Assembly (NCBI RefSeq): GCF_021271205.1
Contig: NZ_JAIWKS010000005.1
Location: 1 to 64,000, forward strand
Source: Pseudomonas uvaldensis
GTDB taxonomy: Bacteria; Pseudomonadota; Gammaproteobacteria; Pseudomonadales; Pseudomonadaceae
DNA length: 64,000 bases
Reading direction: 5' to 3'
This document shows, one piece after another, positions 27,209 to 39,688 of the stretch. Every line of letters starts with the position of its first letter. Position 1 is the first letter of the stretch. The notes below the pieces were generated by a model, which worked only from the letters and a program-made list of their open reading frames with translations, did not search any database and was not told the DNA's origin. Made by a program: the position numbers and the translations under genes.

Positions 27209-29605
27209 TCAGGCTTCCTTCAATGGCACTCGCACCACCAGGGTAGTCCCCTCCCCCGGCTCACTGTCCAGGGACAACTGCCCGCCCATGATCAACACCC
27301 GCTCGCGCATGCCGACCAACCCGAAGGATGTCGGTCGAGCCGTATCTACAATAAATCCTACACCGTCATCACTGACCGTCAGACATAATTCATCCTCTTC
27401 CTGGACCAGAGTCAGCTCCACGGTATGGGCCTGGGCATGCCGCATCACATTGGTCAGTGCCTCTTGAAGAATCCGGAACAGTCCGATGGCCTTGGCATCG
27501 CTCATAGGTGGCAGGTTGTCCGGCACCTGCACCAGGCACGGGATTTGTGTACGCGCTTCGAAACGCCGGGCCTGCCATTCAATAGCCGAGGCGATACCCG
27601 CATCGAGAATGGGCGGGCGTAGCGCCGTCGCCACGTCCCGCACCAGTTGGAACAGCTGGGCAATCAGGCGCTTCATACTGTTGAGGCGCTCCTGCAGGCC
27701 GGGATCGAGTTGCCCATAGGCCAGTTCGCACATGGACGTCTCGAGCTTCAATACCGTCAGCATCTGTCCCAGCTCATCATGGACCTCCCGGGCAATCCGG
27801 GCCTTTTCTTCCTCTCGGACGCTTTCCAGGTGCGCCGACAATTCGCGCAGTTGCTCCCGGGAACTGGCCAGCTCCAGTTCAATGCGCTTGCTTTCGCTGA
27901 TGTCCCAGACGATGCCATCCCAGACGTAGGCGCCATCTTCCAGACGCCGGGTGATGGCCTTGATTTCAGCCCAGCGCTCACGGCCTTCGCGGGTCAGGAT
28001 ACGGCCTTGCCACGACCAGTCACTGTCATTGTCCAGCGCCAGGTCCTGGGTGCGGTGATAATCGGCCTTGTCCTGCGGATGCACCAGACTGCGCAAGCCA
28101 GTGTCGCTTCGGGCAAGGGTCGCCGGGGAGTAGCCCACCAGGCTTTCGCTGCCTTCGCTGATATAGGCGAAGTCGATCTGCCCGGTCACGGGCGCCCGCT
28201 CCAGGCGAAAAACCAGGCCCGGTACGTTGGCGGCGATACCTTGCAGGCGCGCCTCGCTTTCACGCAACGCCGCCAACGCCCGCCGGCGCTCGGTGACGTC
28301 AGTGAGGTAAACCACCAAGTACTCGGCATCGCGAAAACGCAGGAAGCTCAAGGACACATCGGCTGGCAGGATACTGCCATCGGCCCGCACACATTCGGTT
28401 TCGAAACTCTGTGGCCCCTCCTCACTGGCTCGGGCGCGTTTCCACAGATTCAACCAACGGTCCATGTGCAGGCCCGGTTCGAAATCGATCAAGGGCCGGT
28501 CGATGATCGCGCCCGATGCATAGCCGAGCATCGTTTCGGCAGCGCGGTTGGCATAACGCACATGGCTGTCCCAATTGACCCAGAGAATGCCCACAGTGCT
28601 TTGATCAATGGAAAACTGCGTCAGGCGCAGGGCTTCCTCGCTGGCGGCACGTTGGGCAATGTCTTCACGGGCGCTACGCAGGCGACGTTCCAGTTGACGT
28701 TGCTGGCGACGTTGCCAGAACACAATGGCCACACTGCTCAGCAGCATGATCAACATCAAAAGGGTCAAGTTCTGCCAAAAACCCGGCGTCTCGGTCAGAC
28801 GCGGATACTTGGGTTTGAGCCAGCGGCTGTGCAACTGCTCCAGGTCCCTGGCCGGAATCGCCTGCAGAACGCTGTCGACGATCCCGGCCAACTGTGGCCA
28901 GTCCCGGCGGGTAGCGACCCGTAGCAGTTGCGGGAGACCGATATCTCCCACCACCACCAGCCCGGAGAACTCAGGCTCGACCATCAACCGCCCCAGTTCG
29001 GCCTCATCGACCACGGCGTAACGGGCCTGCTGGCTCAACAGTAGCTGCAAGGCCTGGCGCTCCATGGGCACGCCTTGCAGATTCAGCATCGGGTAGTTAC
29101 CACGCAGATAATCGGCGGTGGCGCTGGGCATGCGCACCGCGACCCGGGTCTGGGCGTCGAGCTTTTCCAGTTCCACCCCCTCGGCGCCCTTCTGCTCGCC
29201 AACGATCAGCTGCGGCACGCGCATGTAGGGATCGGAAAACTGCCAGAGCCTGAGACCGCCCGGCGTCTGAGTCAGGCCCGGCGCTATGTCCACCTGACCC
29301 TCGCGTACCGCCGCCTCCAGTTGCGCCACGTCCTGGAAGTTGCGCCAGGTCAGTTCGACGTTCATTGCCTTTGCGAGCCAGTGCATCAACTCGACGTTGG
29401 TCCCGGATAAGCGCTGAAGGCGCCGGTCGTATTGTGCGTAGGGTGCCTGCAACACCAGCCCGACGCGCAATTGCGGATGTTGCGCCAGCCATTGGCGCTG
29501 CTCCGGATTCAAATGCGAACCATGCACCGACGGTGCGGGGGCGGCCCACGCCATCAAGGGGAGCCACAAACAGCCGATAACCCACAGGCAGCAAAAACGC
29601 ATCAT
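27209..29605 (-). CDS. agtS: Sensor histidine kinase with periplasmic binding domain, AgtS-like
   Basis: Membrane sensor of 798 residues. A signal sequence (about 1-20) precedes an SBP_bac_3-type domain (about 30-270) that would bind an amino acid-like ligand directly. A membrane helix (NLTLLMLIMLLSSVAIVFW, about 285-303) follows. Next come two PAS domains (about 335-455 and 460-590), then a HisKA_3 phosphotransfer helix with REVHDELGQMLTVLK, and an ATPase domain with NVMRHAQAH and DDGVGF. The start ATGATG at 29605/29602 is preferred to a TTG at 29626. Partner of the regulator downstream. Ligand specificity is inferred from synteny. Confidence 0.88.
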   Translation of the reverse strand: MMRFCCLWVIGCLWLPLMAWAAPAPSVHGSHLNPEQRQWLAQHPQLRVGLVLQAPYAQYDRRLQRLSGTNVELMHWLAKAMNVELTWRNFQDVAQLEAAVREGQVDIAPGLTQTPGGLRLWQFSDPYMRVPQLIVGEQKGAEGVELEKLDAQTRVAVRMPSATADYLRGNYPMLNLQGVPMERQALQLLLSQQARYAVVDEAELGRLMVEPEFSGLVVVGDIGLPQLLRVATRRDWPQLAGIVDSVLQAIPARDLEQLHSRWLKPKYPRLTETPGFWQNLTLLMLIMLLSSVAIVFWQRRQQRQLERRLRSAREDIAQRAASEEALRLTQFSIDQSTVGILWVNWDSHVRYANRAAETMLGYASGAIIDRPLIDFEPGLHMDRWLNLWKRARASEEGPQSFETECVRADGSILPADVSLSFLRFRDAEYLVVYLTDVTERRRALAALRESEARLQGIAANVPGLVFRLERAPVTGQIDFAYISEGSESLVGYSPATLARSDTGLRSLVHPQDKADYHRTQDLALDNDSDWSWQGRILTREGRERWAEIKAITRRLEDGAYVWDGIVWDISESKRIELELASSREQLRELSAHLESVREEEKARIAREVHDELGQMLTVLKLETSMCELAYGQLDPGLQERLNSMKRLIAQLFQLVRDVATALRPPILDAGIASAIEWQARRFEARTQIPCLVQVPDNLPPMSDAKAIGLFRILQEALTNVMRHAQAHTVELTLVQEEDELCLTVSDDGVGFIVDTARPTSFGLVGMRERVLIMGGQLSLDSEPGEGTTLVVRVPLKEA

Positions 29606-29679
29606 TGAATTCTCATGCACTGACAAACACTGACCAACCCATTAGGCTGCCGGAAATACTTCTGGTCATGGAATATCCA

Positions 29680-30675
29680 ATGTCCTTTGTTTACCGCCTG
29701 GCATTGCCAGCATTGTGCCTGTCGCTGATCCTGCCGAGTGCGTTTTCTGTACAGGCCGAGGAACCCGCTCCCACCGCCGCGGACCAGCCTGCCGGGGAAA
29801 AACCCGTCGAACGCCAACCCTTGCTCGAGCGCAGCCAGGAAGAAGCGGCGGCACTTGAACGAAAAGTCCCGATCCAGGAGCAGCAACAGCTACAAACCGG
29901 CAGCGATGCGTTCCTGGCCCTCTGGAAACCGGCCAACACCAGCGACCCCAAGGGTGCAGTCATCATAATCCCCGGCGCCGGCGAAACAGCTGACTGGCCT
30001 CAAGTGATTGGCCCTCTGCGTAAAAAATTGCCGGATGTCGAATGGAGCAGCCTGAGTATCACGCTGCCAGACCTGCAAAGCGATGTCATCGCACCGCGCA
30101 CAGTGGAAACGCCCCCCGAGACCAAGCCGGCCGACACGGCTGCCGCAGCCCCGGACGCCACCACCGCAACCCCGATCGAACAGGTGGCAGGCGGCGAAGC
30201 GGACGCGGTCGACCCGGTCATCGCTGAAACCGAGGAAGAACATGCCAAGGCCGACGCCGAGCGCATCTTCGCTCGCATCGATGCCGCACTGGCCTACGCC
30301 GAGCAGCAGAGTGCGCGCAGTATCGTGCTGCTGGGCCACGGCACGGGTGCCTATTGGGCGGCGCGCTACCTCAGTGAAAAACAGCCTTCGCAGATAGAGC
30401 GTTTCGTGATGGTCGCCGCGCAGACCCCGATTGCAGCCAAACCCGGACTGGCAGAAATCACGCCGACCCTGAAACTGGCCACCGCCGACATCTTCTACAT
30501 GGACAAGCCCTTGGACCGCAACGCGGCGCTGGAGCGCCTGCAAGGAAGCAAACGCTTGAAAGGTTCGACGTTCAGCCAGGTGTCTCTGAAAGCCCTGCCC
30601 AATGCGTCGGCGCAGCAGGAGCAACTGTTTCGACGGGTTCGGGGCTGGTTGAATCCGCAAAGCCCTGGAAATTGA
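29680..30675 (+). CDS. DUF3530 family predicted periplasmic alpha/beta-hydrolase-like protein
   Basis: Protein of 331 residues with a signal peptide (about 1-25, ending VQAEE). A Glu/Ala-rich region follows, then a hydrolase-like core beginning KGAVIIIPGAGETADWP. An acidic Pro/Ala/Thr-rich insert lies at about 145-190. The nucleophile-elbow position reads LLGHGTGAYWAARYL with Thr at 222, where hydrolases have Ser. The gene is divergent from agtS with starts about 75 bases apart. ATG at 29680 is chosen for the GGA site; 29668 is an alternative. Activity is unknown. Confidence 0.82.
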   Translation: MSFVYRLALPALCLSLILPSAFSVQAEEPAPTAADQPAGEKPVERQPLLERSQEEAAALERKVPIQEQQQLQTGSDAFLALWKPANTSDPKGAVIIIPGAGETADWPQVIGPLRKKLPDVEWSSLSITLPDLQSDVIAPRTVETPPETKPADTAAAAPDATTATPIEQVAGGEADAVDPVIAETEEEHAKADAERIFARIDAALAYAEQQSARSIVLLGHGTGAYWAARYLSEKQPSQIERFVMVAAQTPIAAKPGLAEITPTLKLATADIFYMDKPLDRNAALERLQGSKRLKGSTFSQVSLKALPNASAQQEQLFRRVRGWLNPQSPGN

Positions 30676-30736
30676 GTCCAACCCGGCTTGACGGTGGCGA
30701 GGCGATTTATCCCTTCGCCACAGTCGTCCCGCGAAC

Positions 30737-31504
30737 CTAGCGGAAATCCCGTCGCTCCCGAATCAAGCGATAGGCATTGTGCAGATCCCGGGTCTTGTCG
30801 GTGGCTTCGCGCACTTGCAACGGGGTCCCGCCGTTGCCGGCGATCTTGTCCGGGTGGTGGCGACTGAGCAGGCGACGGTATGCCCGCTTGATCTGTGACG
30901 GCTCGGTCGTGGCCGAAACGCCCAGCAGGCGCAACGCCTCCTGATAAGTCACGCCACTGCTGGGCAGTGACGGCTTCTGTGGTTCGTAATCAATTGCCAA
31001 GGCCTGGACTTGCTGAGGTGTCCAGCCCAGCCATTTGCCCCACTGAAACAGCAATTCGCGCTCGCTCGTGCCGGCGCGACCGTCGGCCCAGACCATACGC
31101 CAGCAGGCGCGCAGCACACCTTCCGCCGCGTGGGGCTGGGTGGCGAGTCGACGCAGATAACCGCGCATACGGTCGTTCCCGGACTTGCCTCGATTGAACG
31201 CAGCGATTGCGCGGCGCTGGGCCGGTTCGCTCAGATCCAGCGCTCGCATTTCCTGGCGCGCCTGCTGGATATGGCCATCGACCACTCGACCATCGACCTT
31301 CGCCAGACGCCCCAACAGGACAAACAGCAATTCGTCGTTACGCAACGCCGGGCGCCCGCCCAGGCGTTCACGCACTTGCGCCCAACTCTGCAGGTTCAGG
31401 CGCCGATCCAGCGCCTGCCCTAACAATGCACCAAGCATGGCCCCCGGAATGCTGGCTATGGCAAAGCCCGCTCCGGCTCCGATCAGAGTCCCTGGCCACC
31501 ACAT
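30737..31504 (-). CDS. djlA: DjlA-like co-chaperone (TerB + DnaJ domains)
   Basis: Protein of 255 residues. The N-terminal Gly/Ala-rich membrane segment is GTLIGAGAGFAIASIPGAML and continues GALLGQ. A central TerB-like helical domain (about 55-170) follows, and a C-terminal J domain has the HPD motif intact in SRHHPDKIAG. DjlA stimulates DnaK ATPase at the inner membrane. It starts 1 base after the murU stop, so it is likely part of an amgK-murU-djlA transcript. Confidence 0.9.
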   Translation of the reverse strand: MWWPGTLIGAGAGFAIASIPGAMLGALLGQALDRRLNLQSWAQVRERLGGRPALRNDELLFVLLGRLAKVDGRVVDGHIQQARQEMRALDLSEPAQRRAIAAFNRGKSGNDRMRGYLRRLATQPHAAEGVLRACWRMVWADGRAGTSERELLFQWGKWLGWTPQQVQALAIDYEPQKPSLPSSGVTYQEALRLLGVSATTEPSQIKRAYRRLLSRHHPDKIAGNGGTPLQVREATDKTRDLHNAYRLIRERRDFR

Positions 31505-31505
31505 A

Positions 31506-33199
<1,694 letters not shown>

Positions 33200-33329
33200 T
33201 GCAAGGGTCTCCGACGGCGCTAGCCGTCAAGCGGGTCATGCTTTATTATCCAGCATCTTTTTCAGACCATCGAGAGGCGTGCGGCCCACACCGCGGGCAG
33301 ATGGCACGCAGGAAGCCCGGACTAATAAG

Positions 33330-36095
33330 ATGGCATTGAAATCCCCCGCGTTTCGTAAAAAATTTCCGTTGCTGGTTACCGGCAGTCTGCTGGCCCTTCA
33401 ACCTCTGGCCTCTTCATTCGTCGTCGCGGCGCAGCAGTATGACTGCTCCGTGTCCGCAACGGGTGCCTGGGACTGTTCGCCCAAGACGCCGGCCGCTGCC
33501 TTGCCGCCGCGCCCGGTGCATGAAGGCAGCGCCGTTTCCGACAGCAGTGAAGCCCCGACTGGCAGCAACTCGGTCGAAGAAGCCGGCGACAAGCCGATGC
33601 TGGTTACCGAAGCCAAGGGTCGTGGCCTGAAATCCCGCAGTGAAGACTACAGTCACCTTGACTGGGTTCCGCGGGAGAACCTCACCCCCGCGCAATTGGC
33701 CGAGACAGGTCCTTACTGCTCCGGTGCCTACATCGAGCCGCCCCGTCCCGGGATGAACGACAAGACGGCCAAGAGCGATGCCCCGACCTTCCTCGGCGCC
33801 AAGGCTTCGCGCTATGAGCAGGAACAACAGGTGGCGACCCTGGCGGGCGATGTGGTCATGCGCCAGGGCAGCATGCAGGTCGAAGCCGATGAAGCCAGCC
33901 TGTACCAGGCGGAAAATCGTGGCGAGCTGAACGGCAACGTGCGGGTTCGCGACGACGGCGCACTGATTGTCGGCGACCATGCCGATGTTCAGCTGGACAC
34001 CGGTGAAGCCAAGGTCGACAACGCCGAATACGTCATGCACAAATCGCGTATCCGCGGTAACGCCCTGTATGCCAAGCGTGCCGAAAACGCGATCATCCGT
34101 CTCAAGGACGGTACGTACACCACCTGCGAACCGAACAGCAACGCCTGGACACTCAAGGGCAATAACATCACCCTGAACCCGGCGACCGGCTTCGGTACCG
34201 CAACCAACGTGACGCTGCGGGTCAAGGACATTCCGATCCTGTACACCCCGTACATCTATTTCCCGATCGACGACCGTCGCCAGTCCGGCTTCCTGCCGCC
34301 GACCATCGGCAGCGGCAGCGATACCGGCTTCCTGCTGGTCACCCCGTACTACTTCAACCTGGCACCGAACTACGATGCCACGTTGTACCCGCGCTACATG
34401 AGCAAGCGCGGCCTGTTGATGGAAGGCGAGTTCCGCTACCTGACCAAGTCCAGCGAAGGTCAGTTCGGCGCCGCGTACCTCAACGACGAAGAAGACGAAC
34501 GCGCCAAGCAGTCCGACTACAGCAAGACCCGCTACATGTATAACTGGCAGCACAAGGGCGGTCTGGACTCGCGCGTGTTGACGGAAGTCGACTACACCAA
34601 GATCAGCGATCCGTACTACTTCCAGGATCTTCAGACCGACCAGATCGGTGTCGAGTCCAGGGAATTCGTGAACCAGCAGGGCGCGGTCAGCTATCGCGGC
34701 GACAACTACGTGGCACGCTTGAATGCCCAGGCGTTCCAGATGGCGACCATTTCGAAAATCACGCCCTATAACCGCCTGCCTCAGATCACGTTCAACGGGG
34801 AGCTGCCGCAGCACCCATATGGTCTGGACTTCGCGTATAAAACCGAACTGGTTCGATTTGACCGGAACTTGCGGGACGGCCTCTACAGCGACGAGAATGG
34901 CATTACCTCGCCATGGCTGGATACTCGTGTCAGGGGGCTGGCCCGGGCAAATGGCAACCGCATGAATCTCGCGCCGGTCGTCAGTCTGCCCATGGAGGCG
35001 AGCTACGGCTTTGTCAAGCCATCGCTCAAATACCAATACACCCAGTACGACCTGGATCTGGACGGCACCGGAAGGTCTGTCGTGGGGAATGGATACGACA
35101 GCACGCCAAACCGTGCTGTTCCAATCGCCAGCATCGACAGCGGCCTGTACTTCGACCGGGACACTCAATGGTTTGGCTCCAACTATCGCCAGACATTGGA
35201 GCCGCGCCTGTTCTACCTCTATGTACCGGAAAAAGATCAGGACGACATTCCTGTCTTCGATACCAGCGAATCCACCTTCAGCTATTCCTCGCTGTTCCGG
35301 GACAACCGTTTCACCGGCTCTGACCGTGTCGGCGACGAGAACAAGCTGTCCCTGGGCGTGACCAGCCGCTGGATCGAAGAAAACGGTTTCGAACGCCAGC
35401 GCGTCAGCGTTGGCCAGGCGTTCTTCTTCAAGGACCGCAAGGTCCAGTTGCCGGGCATTGACTTCGACACCCGCGAAGATGCCAAGTCGGACGTCTCGCC
35501 GTATGCGCTTGAGTACGAATATCGCTGGAACCGCGACTGGCGCACCAGCGCCACCTATAACTGGGACCCGGACACCCACAGCCCTCGCTCGGGCAGTGCG
35601 ATGTTCCACTACCAGCCGGAAGACAACCCGAACAAGGTCATCAACGCCGGTTATCGCTATCGCAACGACCAGATCCGTTACGACGAGGCCAGTGGCACAT
35701 GGAAAATGGGCGGCGACTACGGTCGACCAGGCGATGCGAACTACGTGAAGGACTACTACAAGATCAAGCAGCACGACTTCTCGATCATCTGGCCGATCGT
35801 GCCGCAATGGAACGCAATCAGCCGCTGGCAGTATGACTACAACCGCAACCGTACCCTGGAAGCCTTCGGTGGTTTCGAATACGACAATTGCTGCTGGAAA
35901 CTGCGCCTGATCAACCGTTACTGGGTCGACTATGAAGAATTCAGTCAAGCCGCCCCGGAAAACGAAAAAGGCGACCACGGCGTCTTCCTACAAATTGTTC
36001 TGAAGGGACTCGGCGGCCTCACCGGCGCCAAGGTAGAGAGCTTCCTCGACAAAGGCATCCAAGGTTATCGTGAACGTGAAGACCAAGCTTTCTGA
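33330..36095 (+). CDS. lptD: LPS-assembly protein LptD
   Basis: Outer-membrane barrel of 921 residues that inserts lipopolysaccharide into the outer leaflet together with LptE. A signal peptide (about 1-33, ending VVAAQQ) leads to an N-terminal region with the cysteine-containing [13 protein letters not shown]. The OstA beta-jellyroll (about 170-290) and a C-terminal barrel follow; a Cys pair NCCW lies near 852. ATG at 33330 gives the usual length; the frame runs 78 codons further upstream without similarity. It heads lptD-surA-pdxA-ksgA-apaG-apaH. Confidence 0.96.
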   Translation: MALKSPAFRKKFPLLVTGSLLALQPLASSFVVAAQQYDCSVSATGAWDCSPKTPAAALPPRPVHEGSAVSDSSEAPTGSNSVEEAGDKPMLVTEAKGRGLKSRSEDYSHLDWVPRENLTPAQLAETGPYCSGAYIEPPRPGMNDKTAKSDAPTFLGAKASRYEQEQQVATLAGDVVMRQGSMQVEADEASLYQAENRGELNGNVRVRDDGALIVGDHADVQLDTGEAKVDNAEYVMHKSRIRGNALYAKRAENAIIRLKDGTYTTCEPNSNAWTLKGNNITLNPATGFGTATNVTLRVKDIPILYTPYIYFPIDDRRQSGFLPPTIGSGSDTGFLLVTPYYFNLAPNYDATLYPRYMSKRGLLMEGEFRYLTKSSEGQFGAAYLNDEEDERAKQSDYSKTRYMYNWQHKGGLDSRVLTEVDYTKISDPYYFQDLQTDQIGVESREFVNQQGAVSYRGDNYVARLNAQAFQMATISKITPYNRLPQITFNGELPQHPYGLDFAYKTELVRFDRNLRDGLYSDENGITSPWLDTRVRGLARANGNRMNLAPVVSLPMEASYGFVKPSLKYQYTQYDLDLDGTGRSVVGNGYDSTPNRAVPIASIDSGLYFDRDTQWFGSNYRQTLEPRLFYLYVPEKDQDDIPVFDTSESTFSYSSLFRDNRFTGSDRVGDENKLSLGVTSRWIEENGFERQRVSVGQAFFFKDRKVQLPGIDFDTREDAKSDVSPYALEYEYRWNRDWRTSATYNWDPDTHSPRSGSAMFHYQPEDNPNKVINAGYRYRNDQIRYDEASGTWKMGGDYGRPGDANYVKDYYKIKQHDFSIIWPIVPQWNAISRWQYDYNRNRTLEAFGGFEYDNCCWKLRLINRYWVDYEEFSQAAPENEKGDHGVFLQIVLKGLGGLTGAKVESFLDKGIQGYREREDQAF

Positions 36096-37392
36096 TTGTC
36101 TGCGCCCGCTGATGCTGGGCGCGCTGTTCCTGGGTACCGCGGCCAACGCCGCGGTACAGTCCATCGATAAAGTGGTGGCCATCGTCGATAACGATGTGGT
36201 CATGCAGAGCCAGTTGGACCAGCGCGTCCATGAAGTGCAGCAAACCATCGCCAAGCGCGGCGGCGGCCTGCCGCCACCGGGCGTGCTGGACCAGCAAGTG
36301 CTCGAACGCCTGATTGTCGAGAACCTGCAATTGCAGATCGGCGAACGCTCCGGTATTCGCATTACCGATGAAGAGCTGAACCAGGCCGTCGGCACCATTG
36401 CCCAGCGCAACAACATGACCCTCGACCAGTTCCGTGCGGCCCTGGCCCGTGATGGCCTTTCCTACGAGGATGCCAGGGATCAGATCCGTCGCGAAATGAT
36501 CATCAGCCGCGTGCGTCAGCGTCGGGTGGCCGAGCGTATTCAGGTGTCCGAGCAGGAAGTGAAGAACTTCCTCGCTTCCGACCTGGGCAAGATGCAGCTT
36601 TCCGAAGAACTGCATCTGGCCAACATCCTGATTCCTACCCCGGAAAGCGCCAGCTCCGAAGCGATTCAGAGTGCTTATCGCCAGGCCATGGATGTTTACC
36701 AGCAACTCAAGCAAGGCGCCGATTTCGGCCAGATGGCCGTTGCCCGCTCCGGCAGCGAAAACGCCCTGGAAGGTGGCGACATGGGTTGGCGTAAAGCCGC
36801 TCAACTGCCGCCGCCTTTTGACCGCGAACTGAGTGCCATGGCCGTGGGCGATATCACCCAGCCTGCCCGTACTCCGGGCGGCTTCATCATCCTGAAGCTG
36901 CTGGAAAAACGGGGTGGCGGCACCCAGGTACGCGATGAAGTGCATGTTCGCCACATCCTGATCAAGCCAAGCGAAATCCGCAGCGAAGCCGAAACCAAGC
37001 GTCTGGCCGAGAAACTCTACGACCGCATCGAAGCGGGCGAAGATTTCGCCGAGCTGGCCAAGAGCTTCTCGGAAGATCCGGGTTCGGCCCTCAACGGCGG
37101 CGACCTGAACTGGGTTGATCCAAACGCACTGGTGCCCGAGTTCCGCCAGGTCATGGCTCAGACACCGCAAGGCCAGCTGTCCAAGCCGTTCAAGAGCCCT
37201 TATGGCTGGCATGTGCTGGAAGTCCTTGGCCGCCGCGCCACCGACAGCACCACCCAGGCTCGCGAGCAGCAGGCAATGACCGTATTGCGCAACCGTAAGT
37301 ACGACGAAGAGCTGCAAACCTGGTTGCGCCAGATCCGCGATGAAGCCTACGTCGAAATCAAACTTCCTGGTGCAAGCCAGGCAGCGCAGTGA
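36070..37392 (+). CDS. surA: Periplasmic chaperone and peptidyl-prolyl isomerase SurA
   Basis: Protein of 440 residues that escorts outer-membrane barrels, LptD included. A signal peptide (ending ANAAV, about residue 30) is followed by the SurA N-domain and two parvulin domains (about 185-285 and 295-395; the second contains [20 protein letters not shown]). The GTG start lies 26 bases inside lptD with AAGG upstream. A second GTG two codons later is as likely. The overlap suggests coupled translation of the chaperone with its client. Confidence 0.95.
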   Translation: MNVKTKLSDCLRPLMLGALFLGTAANAAVQSIDKVVAIVDNDVVMQSQLDQRVHEVQQTIAKRGGGLPPPGVLDQQVLERLIVENLQLQIGERSGIRITDEELNQAVGTIAQRNNMTLDQFRAALARDGLSYEDARDQIRREMIISRVRQRRVAERIQVSEQEVKNFLASDLGKMQLSEELHLANILIPTPESASSEAIQSAYRQAMDVYQQLKQGADFGQMAVARSGSENALEGGDMGWRKAAQLPPPFDRELSAMAVGDITQPARTPGGFIILKLLEKRGGGTQVRDEVHVRHILIKPSEIRSEAETKRLAEKLYDRIEAGEDFAELAKSFSEDPGSALNGGDLNWVDPNALVPEFRQVMAQTPQGQLSKPFKSPYGWHVLEVLGRRATDSTTQAREQQAMTVLRNRKYDEELQTWLRQIRDEAYVEIKLPGASQAAQ

Positions 37393-38378
37393 AACCCAAG
37401 CGTTTCGCGCTGACGCCCGGCGAGCCTGCCGGCATCGGTCCCGACCTGTGCCTTCTGCTCGCCGCGCAACCCCAGCCATACCCGCTGATCGCCATCACCA
37501 GCCGCGACCTGCTCCTTGAGCGGGCCTCGCAGCTGGGTGTGGCTGTCGACCTGTTAGCGGTATCACCCGACACCTGGCCGGACGTTCCGGCACCCGCCAA
37601 CAGCCTCTATGTCTGGGACACGCCTTTGGGCGCCCCCGTGGTTACCGGGCAACTGGACAAGGCCAACGCCGGATTCGTTCTGCAAACCCTGACCCGAGCC
37701 GGCCAGGGCTGCCTGGATGGAACGTTCGCAGGCATGATCACCGCACCGGTGCACAAGGGCGTGATCAACGAATCGGGCATCGCCTTTTCCGGGCATACCG
37801 AGTTCCTTGCAGACCTGACTCACACGGCACAAGTGGTAATGATGCTCGCCACACGAGGCCTGCGCGTGGCCCTGGTGACCACTCACCTGCCCCTGCGGGA
37901 CATTGCCGACGCCATAACCTCCGAACGCCTGGAGCGAGTGACGCGAATACTGCATGCCGACCTGCAGGAAAAGTTCGGCATCGCCCGGCCTCGCATTCTG
38001 GTGTGTGGGCTCAATCCCCATGCCGGTGAAGGCGGCCACCTGGGCCGCGAAGAGATCGACATCATCGAACCTACATTGGAGCGGTTGCGCAGCGAAGGCC
38101 TGGACCTGCATGGCCCGCTTCCCGCCGACACTCTGTTTACCCCCAAATATCTGGAGCACTGCGATGCGGTGCTGGCGATGTACCACGACCAGGGCCTGCC
38201 TGTGCTGAAGTACAAAGGCTTCGGCGCAGCCGTCAACGTGACCCTGGGCCTGCCGATCATCCGCACCTCTGTGGACCATGGCACAGCCCTGGACCTGGCC
38301 GGCAGCGGCCGGATCGATACCGGCAGCCTGCAAGTCGCGCTGGAAACCGCCTACCAGATGGCCGAGACCCATTTATGA
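37389..38378 (+). CDS. pdxA: 4-hydroxythreonine-4-phosphate dehydrogenase
   Basis: Enzyme of 329 residues in pyridoxal phosphate synthesis. [20 protein letters not shown] is the family start. The metal-binding His residues lie in [22 protein letters not shown] and [15 protein letters not shown] start, overlapping the surA stop by 4 bases. ksgA overlaps its own stop in turn. Confidence 0.97.
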   Translation: MKPKRFALTPGEPAGIGPDLCLLLAAQPQPYPLIAITSRDLLLERASQLGVAVDLLAVSPDTWPDVPAPANSLYVWDTPLGAPVVTGQLDKANAGFVLQTLTRAGQGCLDGTFAGMITAPVHKGVINESGIAFSGHTEFLADLTHTAQVVMMLATRGLRVALVTTHLPLRDIADAITSERLERVTRILHADLQEKFGIARPRILVCGLNPHAGEGGHLGREEIDIIEPTLERLRSEGLDLHGPLPADTLFTPKYLEHCDAVLAMYHDQGLPVLKYKGFGAAVNVTLGLPIIRTSVDHGTALDLAGSGRIDTGSLQVALETAYQMAETHL

Positions 38379-39193
38379 CTGAGCAATACCAACACCGTGC
38401 GCGCAAGCGTTTCGGCCAGAACTTCCTGCATGACGCTGGCGTGATCGATCGTATCCTGCGATCCATCAACGCCAAGCCCGACGACCGGATGCTGGAAATC
38501 GGCCCAGGCCAGGGTGCATTGACCGAAGGCCTGCTGGGCAGCGGCGCACAACTGGACGTGGTGGAACTGGACAAGGACCTGGTTCCCATCCTCAACCAGC
38601 AATTCGCCGGCAAGAGCAACTTCAACCTGCATCAGGGCGACGCGCTGAAATTCGACTTCAACAGCCTGAATGCCGCACCGAACAGCCTGCGAGTCGTGGG
38701 AAACCTGCCATACAACATCTCCACGCCATTGATCTTCCACCTGCTGAACAATGCCGGCCTGATCCGCGACATGCACTTCATGTTGCAGAAAGAAGTGGTC
38801 GAGCGCCTTGCCGCCGGTCCTGGGGGAGGCGATTGGGGTCGGCTGTCGATCATGGTCCAGTACCATTGCCGGGTGGAACACCTGTTCAATGTAGGCCCTG
38901 GCGCTTTCAATCCGCCGCCGAAGGTCGATTCGGCCATCGTCCGGCTGGTGCCCCATGCCGTCCTGCCCCATCCGGCCAAGGATCATCGGCTGCTCGAACG
39001 CGTCGTCCGTGAAGCCTTCAACCAGCGTCGCAAAACCTTGCGTAATACCTTGAAGTTACTGCTCAACAGCGCCGAAATCGAAGCTGCAGGCGTAGACGGC
39101 AGCCTGCGACCCGAGCAATTGGATCTGGCGGCATTCGTACGCCTGGCCGACAAACTCAGCGAACAGGCCGCGCCTAAAGCGGACGCCCTCTGA
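38375..39193 (+). CDS. rsmA: 16S rRNA (adenine1518-N6/adenine1519-N6)-dimethyltransferase
   Basis: KsgA enzyme of 272 residues that dimethylates two adjacent adenines near the 3' end of 16S rRNA. The SAM site is [15 protein letters not shown] and the catalytic motif is [18 protein letters not shown]. The start overlaps the pdxA stop (ATGA). A 13-bp inverted repeat follows the gene before apaG. Confidence 0.97.
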   Translation: MTEQYQHRARKRFGQNFLHDAGVIDRILRSINAKPDDRMLEIGPGQGALTEGLLGSGAQLDVVELDKDLVPILNQQFAGKSNFNLHQGDALKFDFNSLNAAPNSLRVVGNLPYNISTPLIFHLLNNAGLIRDMHFMLQKEVVERLAAGPGGGDWGRLSIMVQYHCRVEHLFNVGPGAFNPPPKVDSAIVRLVPHAVLPHPAKDHRLLERVVREAFNQRRKTLRNTLKLLLNSAEIEAAGVDGSLRPEQLDLAAFVRLADKLSEQAAPKADAL

Positions 39194-39207
39194 CTGAAGA
39201 GGACCGC

Positions 39208-39243
39208 TATCGGGTGGTAAGCCCTCTGGTTTACTACCCGATA
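39208..39243. terminator. Stem-loop between rsmA and apaG
   Basis: TATCGGGTGGTAA (39208-39220) pairs over 13 positions, with one G-T wobble, with TTACTACCCGATA (39231-39243); loop of 10. A short T-run follows. It could end part of the lptD-rsmA transcripts before apaG. Confidence 0.6.
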
Positions 39244-39307
39244 TTTGGCCTAGACTGACCCGATCAGTCTTACCCGCGTCCCGCTTCGCATTCCAAGGCC
39301 TTTTTGC

Positions 39308-39688
39308 ATGTCCGATCCCCGTTATCTGGTCGACGTCAGCGTCACCACCCGCTTCCTGGCGGAACAGTCGCAACCCGAGCACAACCGCTTCGCCTTCGCC
39401 TACAGCATTACCGTACGCAACGACGGCTCGCTGCCGGCCCGTCTGCTGTCGCGGCATTGGGTCATCACCGATGGCGATGGGCATGTCGAAGAAGTGCGTG
39501 GAGAGGGCGTGGTTGGCCAGCAACCGTTGATCGGCCCCGGTAAAAGCCACAGTTATACCAGCGGCACAGTGATGACGACTCTCGTGGGCACCATGCAGGG
39601 CACCTACCAGATGCTGGCCGAGGACGGCAAACGCTTCGACGCTGTGATCAAACCCTTCCGCCTCGCGGTGCCCGGAGCTCTGCACTGA
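39308..39688 (+). CDS. apaG: ApaG protein (Co2+/Mg2+ efflux-associated, DUF525)
   Basis: Protein of 126 residues with a fibronectin-like beta fold. Characteristic blocks are [38 protein letters not shown] and [14 protein letters not shown]. Its biochemical role is unsettled. The stop overlaps the apaH start by one base (TGATG), the usual pairing. Confidence 0.96.
   Translation: MSDPRYLVDVSVTTRFLAEQSQPEHNRFAFAYSITVRNDGSLPARLLSRHWVITDGDGHVEEVRGEGVVGQQPLIGPGKSHSYTSGTVMTTLVGTMQGTYQMLAEDGKRFDAVIKPFRLAVPGALH

Noticed and set aside
33414..35978. An 854-codon open frame on the minus strand across lptD
   Set aside because: It is the antisense of lptD in GC-rich DNA; the sequence has no motifs and the plus-strand gene is certain. 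The same applies to the long opposite frames over trpD/trpG (13155-14933), surA (36019-37479), rpoD (53105-54712) and davB (62297-63544).
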